Of a stretch of 5,913 bases of DNA, positions 1 to 5,226 are shown piece after piece; position 1 is the stretch's first letter; each line of letters begins with the position of its first letter. Below the pieces are notes generated by a model, which saw only the letters and a program-made list of their open reading frames with translations, was not told the DNA's origin and searched no databases. This DNA is from an uncultured Cocleimonas sp. (lineage in GTDB: Bacteria > Pseudomonadota > Gammaproteobacteria > Thiotrichales > Thiotrichaceae), in NCBI GenBank assembly GCA_938041705.1, contig CALISP010000324.1, positions 1-5,913 on the forward strand, read 5' to 3'. The position numbers were made by a program, and so were the translations under genes.

Positions 1-1288
1 TCGCGTCTCGGCGTTCTCTATAATCACTGCTCTCGACTAGTTCATCTACTAGTTCATGGATAATGTTATCTTCGACAGTTTGCCCATAAGGAGTGATATT
101 GCGATCATCTTTACCGTAAAAATTTACCTTTCGAATATCTAGTGAATCTTTATTTAAATCACGCGCGATATTGTCGATGATATTTTCTATAGCGATAGCC
201 CCTTGAGGACCACCAAAGCCACGGAATGCTGTATTGGACTGAGTGTTGGTTTTGCCACACATGGCGTGTATTTCTACATCACTTAGGTAGTAGGTATTGT
301 CAAAATGGCAAATAGCACGAGTAGCAACAGGAGGTGATAAGTCAGTTGAAAAGCCTGAACGAAGTGTCATTTCAACTTTTGCTGCAGTAATACGACCATC
401 ATCATCGTAACCAACTTCGTATTCGTAGTAACAGCAATGGCGTTTTCCAGTTGCTAAGAAATCATCATCTCTATCTAACCGAAGCTTAACTGGGCGACCT
501 AAGTGATCAGCACAGATTGATGCGACGCAGGCAAACAAACCCGATTGAGATTCTTTACCGCCAAAGCCTCCGCCCATGCGACGAGTTTCAACCACGATTT
601 GATTGAAATCCCGGTTGGTCGCGTGCGCAACTAAGTGCTGCATTTCAGTGGGATGTTGTGTCGAACAATAAACTAATAAACCGTTATCTTCTTTTGGAAT
701 AGCATAGGATATCTGACCTTCGAGATAGAATTGCTCCTGCCCACCTACGTAAAAAGTACCTTTGCTTCGATGGAGTGAATTAACCAGTTTCTGTTCTGGC
801 TCACCTCGTGTCAATTGCATTGGTGGAACCACAAAAGAGGCTTGTAACTTTGCTTCTTGTGGAGTCATTATTGCGGGTAAATCTTCGTATTCAATTTTTG
901 CTAATGCTGCCGCGCGGCGCGCTTCCATATAGCTGTCAGCGACTACAGCAAACATCGGTTGACCGACAAACTGCACTAAGCCATCTGCTAGAATAGGGTC
1001 ATCCTTAATGATTGGGCCACAATCGTTTTCACCTTTAATATCTTTTGCAGTAAACACCGCGACTACACCCGCTGCAGCTTTTACCGCTGATAAATCCATA
1101 CTGGTGATTTTGGCGTGAGGGCGCTGACTTAAACCTAATGATGCAAATAAAGTACCACTAACTTCTGCAATATCATCAACATAAACTGCTTCACCCGATA
1201 CATGCAGATGTGCTGATTCATGAGAAGGCGATAGATTCTTGATAGGAGATGGATTCTTCATTGGAGATAGATTAGTGTTTGTTGACAT
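1..1288 (-). CDS. xdhB: Xanthine dehydrogenase, molybdopterin-binding large subunit (5' part; 3' end outside window)
   Basis: This is the catalytic subunit of bipartite xanthine dehydrogenase, which hydroxylates hypoxanthine and xanthine to urate at a molybdenum cofactor in the cytoplasm. The first 429 codons are open to the window edge; the family is usually about 770-800 residues, so just over half is present. Visible motifs are GGQEQFYLEGQ, STQHPTEMQ (Gln211), RRMGGGFGGKE (238-246) and NTAFRGFGGPQ (around Arg356/Phe358). Counting from these, Gln211, Glu246, Arg324 and Phe358 fall at the places of bovine Gln767, Glu802, Arg880 and Phe914. Glu and Arg at those sites mark purine rather than aldehyde substrates. 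The second substrate-sandwiching Phe and the catalytic C-terminal Glu lie outside the window. The ATG shares its A with the xdhA TAA stop (TAATG), which suggests translational coupling; the Shine-Dalgarno is weak. The N terminus is about 14 residues longer than I recall for Rhodobacter XdhB, because of a short internal repeat. Confidence 0.95.
   Translation of the reverse strand, partial: MSTNTNLSPMKNPSPIKNLSPSHESAHLHVSGEAVYVDDIAEVSGTLFASLGLSQRPHAKITSMDLSAVKAAAGVVAVFTAKDIKGENDCGPIIKDDPILADGLVQFVGQPMFAVVADSYMEARRAAALAKIEYEDLPAIMTPQEAKLQASFVVPPMQLTRGEPEQKLVNSLHRSKGTFYVGGQEQFYLEGQISYAIPKEDNGLLVYCSTQHPTEMQHLVAHATNRDFNQIVVETRRMGGGFGGKESQSGLFACVASICADHLGRPVKLRLDRDDDFLATGKRHCCYYEYEVGYDDDGRITAAKVEMTLRSGFSTDLSPPVATRAICHFDNTYYLSDVEIHAMCGKTNTQSNTAFRGFGGPQGAIAIENIIDNIARDLNKDSLDIRKVNFYGKDDRNITPYGQTVEDNIIHELVDELVESSDYRERRDA
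1230..1277 (-). repeat. Imperfect 18-bp tandem repeat in the xdhB 5' coding region
   Basis: Two full 18-bp units (1230-1247 and 1248-1265) match at 15 of 18 positions, and a third partial unit follows (1266-1277). They encode the N-terminal hexapeptides LSPMKN, PSPIKN and the start of LSPSHE, upstream of the conserved SAHLHVSGEA motif. The segment adds a short polar extension of no obvious catalytic role. The 18-bp length keeps the reading frame whatever the copy number. Confidence 0.75.
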
Positions 1289-2838
1289 TAGTCTTCAACT
1301 CTCACAGAAATATCATTCACAGAGGATTTATTCACGAATACATTTAAACTTTCATTAGATAAAGGGTTCTCTGAACGAGTCTCTAAGTAAAAGCGATACA
1401 ATAAATTAGTAGCAGATTGCATACGGTTAGCATCGCTGGCGCGACCATCACTCATTGGTGCATAGTCTTGCTTCATTATCTGCATTGCATTTTTTACTGT
1501 TGTTTCGTTCCACTGTTGACCGATAACACTCTGCTCGGAAAACGTTGCTCTTTTAGGTGTTGCTGCCATACCGCCGTAAGTCATTAGGAAACTTTCAACG
1601 ATGTCATTTTTCAGTACGATAGAAAATGCTGCAAAAACCGCAGAGATATCAGAATCATAACGTTTAGATAATTTGTAACAACGGAATACTCTTTCAGGTA
1701 TTGGCAAAGGCAGGTCGATTGCTTCGACAACTTCATCGGGCAAGATGTCTTTTTTCATGTAATCCAGGTATAGGTCTTCTAAGAGCATTGTTCTTGAGCC
1801 TTTAGAGTTTCTCAAAACAACTTCAGCACCTAATGAAATTAATGCTGGCATTGAATCACCTATAGGTGAGCCATTTGCAACATTTCCACCTAAAGTACCC
1901 ACATTGCGGATAGGTCTTGAAGCAAAGCGTTCCCACATTTCATCCATTTCTGGGTAATATTGTGAAACTGCTTTGTAGGCATTGCTAAGCGATGCACCTG
2001 CACCGATTCTTAATTTATCGTCATTGACTTTAATTTCTTTAAGCTCAGCCACTTCACCAATGTAAATAATAGGGTTTAAATCTCTAAACTGCTTATTAAC
2101 CCATAAACCGACATCTGTACCGCCAGCAAGAATAGTCGCTTTGGGGTATTGGGCTTTTAGTTCTGTTAATTGATGGATGTTTTTAGGAGCGAAAAATTTA
2201 TTGTCTTTATCGTCGTAAGCCAAAATATCATCACGTTGAATTTCAGCTAAGTTCTGTCTTAATGTTTCCGTATCAAATTCCACAGTGGGTAAGTCGAACA
2301 TTTTTTGTGCTGCTTCTAAAATAGGACGATAGCCAGTACAACGACATAAATTCCCTGTTAAGGCACTTCTAATCTCAGCTTGGTCTGGCTTACTGTTATT
2401 GTCATGACTACTTATTTGATATTGATTGTAAACATTCCACAGCGACATGATAAAACCAGGTGTACAGAATCCGCACTGCGAACCATTATGGTTCACCATG
2501 GATTGTTGAACAGGATGCAAACTACCGTCTTCTTGGCGCAGGTTTTCAACGGTAAATAGAGCCTTACCATTTAGGGTTGGTAAAAACTGAATACAGGCGT
2601 TGACTGTTTTTAGCTCTGGATTATCATCTACCAATTCGCCAATAACGACAGTGCATGCTCCACAATCTCCCTCTGCACAGCCTTCTTTAGTGCCCATCAG
2701 TTTTTTGTTTTCACGAAGGTAATACAATACAGACTGGGTAGGGTTAGGGTTACTGACCGATACTTTTTCTCCGTTTAATAGAAATTGTATTGTATTAGTT
2801 TGATTGGCGGAGGAATTCATCTTAGTAAAGTAGCACAT
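1288..2838 (-). CDS. xdhA: Xanthine dehydrogenase, iron-sulfur/FAD small subunit
   Basis: This subunit carries electrons from the molybdenum site in XdhB through two [2Fe-2S] clusters to FAD and then, as known for the family, to NAD+. All eight cluster cysteines are present: Cys54, 59, 62 and 82 (plant-ferredoxin type, GCAEGDCGAC) and Cys122, 125, 165 and 167 (CGFC and CRC, all-helical domain). FAD-binding motifs follow at ATILAGGTDVG (235-244) and NVGTLGGNVANGSPIGD (312-328), then the CO-dehydrogenase flavoprotein C-terminal domain (about 385-487, with YDSDISAV). A polar tail of about 30 residues closes the protein. The drawn start gives 516 residues. The second ATG at 2820 (MNSSANQ, 510 residues) fits family N termini better, because MCYFTK is an unusual leader; neither ATG has a good Shine-Dalgarno. 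The stop overlaps xdhB by one base. A LysR gene lies 105 bp upstream on the same strand. Confidence 0.95.
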   Translation of the reverse strand: MCYFTKMNSSANQTNTIQFLLNGEKVSVSNPNPTQSVLYYLRENKKLMGTKEGCAEGDCGACTVVIGELVDDNPELKTVNACIQFLPTLNGKALFTVENLRQEDGSLHPVQQSMVNHNGSQCGFCTPGFIMSLWNVYNQYQISSHDNNSKPDQAEIRSALTGNLCRCTGYRPILEAAQKMFDLPTVEFDTETLRQNLAEIQRDDILAYDDKDNKFFAPKNIHQLTELKAQYPKATILAGGTDVGLWVNKQFRDLNPIIYIGEVAELKEIKVNDDKLRIGAGASLSNAYKAVSQYYPEMDEMWERFASRPIRNVGTLGGNVANGSPIGDSMPALISLGAEVVLRNSKGSRTMLLEDLYLDYMKKDILPDEVVEAIDLPLPIPERVFRCYKLSKRYDSDISAVFAAFSIVLKNDIVESFLMTYGGMAATPKRATFSEQSVIGQQWNETTVKNAMQIMKQDYAPMSDGRASDANRMQSATNLLYRFYLETRSENPLSNESLNVFVNKSSVNDISVRVED

Positions 2839-2872
2839 TGGAAGTTGATCGAGTAGAACAGTTTCAAGTCTG

Positions 2873-2895
2873 GGTGATGCTTTTTTGGCATCGCT
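2873..2895. promoter_or_regulatory. Candidate LysR operator dyad upstream of xdhA
   Basis: GATGC (2876-2880) and GCATC (2888-2892) form a perfect inverted repeat around a 7-base centre that is mostly T. The inner TGC-N7-GCA has the T-N11-A form typical of LysR-family binding sites. It lies 37 to 55 bp before the two possible xdhA starts and directly after the lysR gene, so the neighbouring regulator could bind it. If transcribed rightward, G-U pairs would extend the stem to eight pairs, but no gene is read that way here, so an operator is likelier than an RNA hairpin. This is an inference from shape and position only. Confidence 0.4.
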
Positions 2896-2926
2896 ATATT
2901 GTAACTATCAAAGAACCTACCAAAGA
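2893..2926 (-). promoter_or_regulatory. Possible xdhA promoter (weak match)
   Basis: On the minus strand TACAAT (2903-2898) matches the sigma-70 -10 box at five of six positions, and TATAGC (2898-2893) is an alternative. The -35 side lies inside the 12-bp repeats: TTGGTA (2923-2918) is 19 bp from TATAGC but only 14 bp from TACAAT, so no pairing is ideal. Transcription from here would start on or near the candidate operator dyad, as expected of a regulated promoter. xdhA might instead be read through from lysR. Confidence 0.25.
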
Positions 2927-2952
2927 ACCTATCAAAGAACCTATCAAAGAAC
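2905..2952. repeat. Four tandem copies of a 12-bp repeat overlapping the lysR stop codon
   Basis: The plus-strand unit CTATCAAAGAAC occurs four times without spacers (2905-2916, 2917-2928, 2929-2940, 2941-2952). The only mismatch is T to C in the second copy. The last two codons and the TGA stop of lysR lie in the fourth copy. In the lysR frame every unit reads GTT CTT TGA TAG (TGG TAG in the second copy), so every copy carries an in-frame stop. Near-identity suggests recent slippage amplification or selection as a repeated protein-binding site. Confidence 0.9.
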
Positions 2953-3855
2953 GTATCTATCTAATCGTTGGCTTAGCAGTTTCAAAATGGCTTCGTTGAT
3001 AGGGTTAATTACTTGCTTATGGTTTATGCAAATAGTAAAAGTCTGGGTAAAGCTCTGATTTTGACTTACGAGTGGAATATGTACTAATGCACCACTTCTA
3101 ATGGGTTCTTCAAGTCCAATAATAGTTTGGAATCCAATTCTTGATTCTTTACCTAACATCGAACGTAAGAATTCCATTGAGTTCGAGGTAGTAGTTACAA
3201 CATCTGTTGTACCCGAAATATTGGAAAGCTCTCTATTTAGAATATCCTGAAGTGGCCAGCTTTCATCAGGAAGAATTAAAGGGTAATTGATGCAATCTTT
3301 AAGGCTAACAGATTTAAGGTGAGACAAGGGGTGAGAAGGTGATAATACAGCCCCCACGGGTAATTCAATGGAAGCAAACTGTTCTATTTTTGGATCTGCA
3401 ACAGGGTCGAATACCAACGCAATGTCTGCCCGTCCATTAATCAAATAATCATTAAGCTTTCTGCCGCTGGCAGCCACAAAAGATGTTGCTAAGCCTGGGA
3501 ACTGATTTTGCAACTCAAGAAAAATAGGAGGTAAAAAACGTGATACAACCGACTCTTGCCCCACAATGGTGATCCCTTGGGAGTTAACACCTCGACACGT
3601 TTCGATTTCACGCATCGTCCTGTCATAGTCAGATAAGGTTCTGGTAATATGTTGAGAGAGTATCTTGCCTGCTTCTGTCAGCTCTATGCCATTATGAGAT
3701 CGTTCAAAAAGCTTTATCCCAAGCTCTTCTTCTTTTTTTAGTATCTGTCGATTCACGGCAGATGAAGCTACAAATAATTTTTTTGCCGCCTTTCGGATAG
3801 ATCCACTTTTACAGACTTCATCAAAGTAAGTAAGAAAAACTGAGTGTATTTTCAT
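2944..3855 (-). CDS. LysR-type transcriptional regulator
   Basis: This 303-residue protein has the usual length and layout of a LysR-type regulator. The N-terminal winged helix-turn-helix spans about residues 4-63 (SGSIRKAAKKLFVASSAVNRQI, then EEELGIKLFERS and LTEAG). A linker helix follows, then the periplasmic-binding-protein-like effector domain (about 93-295) with LINGRADIALVFDP (138-151) and VLSPSHPL (170-177). It probably binds DNA as a tetramer and responds to a small molecule. Its place 105 bp upstream of xdhA on the same strand, with a T-N11-A dyad between them, suggests that it controls xdhAB and perhaps the phosphoribosyltransferases; a purine or urate-related effector is an inference. 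Unlike classic LysR genes it is not divergent from its likely target. Its ATG is 31 bp after PRT1, so the two are probably co-transcribed. Its last two codons and stop lie in a 12-bp repeat. Confidence 0.93.
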   Translation of the reverse strand: MKIHSVFLTYFDEVCKSGSIRKAAKKLFVASSAVNRQILKKEEELGIKLFERSHNGIELTEAGKILSQHITRTLSDYDRTMREIETCRGVNSQGITIVGQESVVSRFLPPIFLELQNQFPGLATSFVAASGRKLNDYLINGRADIALVFDPVADPKIEQFASIELPVGAVLSPSHPLSHLKSVSLKDCINYPLILPDESWPLQDILNRELSNISGTTDVVTTTSNSMEFLRSMLGKESRIGFQTIIGLEEPIRSGALVHIPLVSQNQSFTQTFTICINHKQVINPINEAILKLLSQRLDRYVL

Positions 3856-3886
3856 CCGTTTTTATTTAGAGGTAGTTAAGAGAAAG

Positions 3887-4477
3887 TTAGTGATTTTCAC
3901 TAATAAGCTCTGGCTTTAAATAAGGGATTAAAAAAGGTTTGTGTTCTGTTATTTCATCTAAAGTTAAGCCGCTCATTTCGTAAGGAAACACTAACCAATC
4001 TTCAGTTTTATGTAACACAAAATCAGGTTTTACATCGACCGCTTTATAAGAAGGGCGTTGCCATAAAGTAGCAACTCGAACATCTTTTGGCATATTACGC
4101 TTCAATCTAAAATTGAGTCGTTTAATGACGGCCTCAATATTTTTGCCAGTACTGAATACATCATCCACGATTAATAATGAATCGTCAGCATTCATATTTT
4201 CGAGTAAAAAACGTGTTCCATGAACACGAATATCTGATACTGGTGCATTAGCCATTTCGTGATATGAGGGTTGACCGCGATAGGACGTTCTCAATGAAAT
4301 GTGGTTGGTATCGACGCCCAAAGTTTGCAAGCATTCTTGAACATAAATACCAACAGAGCTTCCTCCACGCCATAAACCGACAATGAAGGTAGGTTTAAAA
4401 CCTGATTCAAAGATGTTTACGCCTAGCCTAAAAGAGTCTTCGATTAGTTTTTGTTCATCAAGAAATTTCTTATTCAT
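3887..4477 (-). CDS. Purine-type phosphoribosyltransferase, copy 1 (PRT1)
   Basis: This 196-residue type I phosphoribosyltransferase has the PRPP-binding motif LLIVDDVFSTGKN (101-113, acidic pair Asp105/Asp106) and an early RGG loop (37-39) in GLWRGG. The fold and the C-terminal PDFVLHKTEDWLVFPYE, with an aromatic (Trp161) that may stack on the base, resemble the hypoxanthine/xanthine/guanine phosphoribosyltransferases of the COG2236 kind. It would make nucleotide and pyrophosphate from a free base and PRPP in the cytoplasm. By eye it is about 40 percent identical to the divergent neighbour PRT2, and nearer 60 percent over the first 65 residues. It differs in the loop after RTS (about 66-84), which is about five residues longer and lacks the SSYSGI of PRT2. 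It heads the apparent PRT1-lysR-xdhAB run, which fits a purine substrate. Which base it uses cannot be told from sequence. No clear Shine-Dalgarno precedes the ATG. Confidence 0.88.
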   Translation of the reverse strand: MNKKFLDEQKLIEDSFRLGVNIFESGFKPTFIVGLWRGGSSVGIYVQECLQTLGVDTNHISLRTSYRGQPSYHEMANAPVSDIRVHGTRFLLENMNADDSLLIVDDVFSTGKNIEAVIKRLNFRLKRNMPKDVRVATLWQRPSYKAVDVKPDFVLHKTEDWLVFPYEMSGLTLDEITEHKPFLIPYLKPELISENH

Positions 4478-4485
4478 ATTGAATA
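4471..4485. promoter_or_regulatory. 15-bp perfect dyad across the PRT1 start codon
   Basis: TATTCA (4471-4476) and TGAATA (4480-4485) are exact inverted repeats with a 3-bp centre. The dyad covers the PRT1 ATG and touches a possible minus-strand -10 box. It could be an operator for a dimeric repressor of PRT1. It is AT-rich and short, so chance is a real alternative, and its spacing is not the standard LysR T-N11-A form. Confidence 0.3.
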
Positions 4486-4564
4486 GTATAAGACAAAAGT
4501 AAGAATATACTCATGAAGAAAGCTTTGATAAAGTCGATTGATTAAGAATTTAAGGTGTCATCAT
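4478..4564. promoter_or_regulatory. Divergent promoter region between PRT1 and PRT2
   Basis: These 87 bp must hold the start signals of both phosphoribosyltransferase genes. TATACT, five of six matches to a -10 box, occurs on the plus strand at 4506-4511 and on the minus strand at 4490-4485, so the two boxes form a symmetrical pair 15 bp apart. No good -35 sits at standard spacing for either, which suggests an activator or a different arrangement. The minus-strand box would give a nearly leaderless PRT1 mRNA; the plus-strand one would give PRT2 a leader of about 45 nt. Confidence 0.4.
4552..4557 (+). promoter_or_regulatory. Ribosome binding site of PRT2
   Basis: AAGGTG stands 7 nt before the ATG at 4565 and is the best Shine-Dalgarno in the window. 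It fixes the PRT2 start at 4565 rather than at an in-frame TTG at 4538, which would lie upstream of this site. Confidence 0.75.
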
Positions 4565-5140
4565 ATGAATAAGGTTTATCTGACAGCACAAAGTCTATTA
4601 GAAGACTCCTTCAAGCTCGCGCATCAAATTCTCGAATCAGGCTTTAAACCTACCTTCATTATCGCAGTGTGGCGTGGTGGTGCACCGATTGGTATTGCTG
4701 TGCAAGAATATCTGCAATTTCATGGAGTACATGCAGACAATATAGCGATTCGTACTTCGTCCTATTCAGGTATTGATAATCAGTCGCGTGAGGTGAAAGT
4801 ATTAGGTCTGGAGTATTTAATAAAAAATGTCCAACACCATGATCGTTTGTTAATTGTTGATGATGTATTTGATACAGGTCGTTCGGTTGAAGCAATAATC
4901 GATGAATTAAAAAGTAAAACACGTTTGAATGCACCGAATGATATTCGTATCGCCGTGCCATATTACAAGCCAGCCCGTAACCAAGTGAGCTTCGCGCCAG
5001 ATTATGTCGTGCATGAAACGTCTGATTGGTTAAAGTATCCTCATTCATTAGAAGGTTTAAGCGTAGAAGAAATGGCAGAGAAGCGCCCTGAGATTTATAA
5101 GATTATTAAAGATCATTTGCCGAATGATATTACACAATAG
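4565..5140 (+). CDS. Purine-type phosphoribosyltransferase, copy 2 (PRT2)
   Basis: This 191-residue type I phosphoribosyltransferase is a paralogue of PRT1. The ATG at 4565 is chosen for its AAGGTG site and because MNKVYLTAQSLLEDSF then lines up end to end with MNKKFLDEQKLIEDSF of PRT1. It has an RGG loop (37-39, AVWRGGAPIG), the RTSSYSGI segment (63-70), the PRPP motif LLIVDDVFDTGRS (95-107, Asp99/Asp100) and the C-terminal PDYVVHETSDWLKYP with Trp155. It looks like the conserved member of the pair: the SSY-G-I loop is the form I associate with COG2236 proteins. Expected role: converting hypoxanthine, xanthine or guanine to the nucleotide with PRPP in the cytoplasm; the exact base is not settled. 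It diverges from PRT1 and ends at a strong two-way terminator, so it is probably a single-gene transcript. Confidence 0.88.
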   Translation: MNKVYLTAQSLLEDSFKLAHQILESGFKPTFIIAVWRGGAPIGIAVQEYLQFHGVHADNIAIRTSSYSGIDNQSREVKVLGLEYLIKNVQHHDRLLIVDDVFDTGRSVEAIIDELKSKTRLNAPNDIRIAVPYYKPARNQVSFAPDYVVHETSDWLKYPHSLEGLSVEEMAEKRPEIYKIIKDHLPNDITQ

Positions 5141-5154
5141 CTCTATTCATAATT

Positions 5155-5222
5155 AAAAAGACACCCCCCTACTTTTTGCATGTTTTCGACTTAAAATAGC
5201 TGAAAAGTAGGGGGGGCTTTTT
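5155..5222. terminator. Bidirectional rho-independent terminator between convergent genes
   Basis: Arms at 5164-5176 (six C, then TACTTTT) and 5203-5215 pair perfectly over 13 bp around a 26-nt loop. The stem is flanked by AAAAAG at 5155-5160 and CTTTTT at 5217-5222, so a U-tract follows the stem in either direction. It would end PRT2 transcripts on the plus strand and those of the PLP enzyme on the minus strand. Confidence 0.9.
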
Positions 5223-5226
5223 GTTG

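Noticed and set aside
38..58. Direct repeat CTAGTTCAT near the left edge
   Set aside because: It lies in xdhB and encodes the helix segment ELVDELV; two copies in coding sequence are adequately explained by the protein.
808..996. 62-codon open frame on the plus strand
   Set aside because: It is antisense to well-conserved xdhB codons, its peptide shows no recognisable motif, and I see no ribosome site that would support it.
1230..2952. Resemblance between the 12-bp intergenic repeats and the xdhB N-terminal repeat (CTATCAA..GAA-CTATC)
   Set aside because: The match is partial and on opposite strands, with a different unit length (12 versus 18 bp). Chance in AT-rich DNA is enough.
2905..2952. 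CRISPR array
   Set aside because: The units are 12 bp with no spacers, which is a simple tandem repeat.
4538..4564. Upstream TTG start for PRT2 adding nine residues
   Set aside because: The AAGGTG ribosome site lies inside this extension and serves the ATG at 4565, where the protein also aligns with PRT1 from its first residue.
4659..5048. 129-codon open frame on the minus strand
   Set aside because: It is antisense to PRT2, whose PRPP motif and paralogy with PRT1 prove the plus-strand frame. The antisense peptide is rich in His and Tyr and resembles no family I know.
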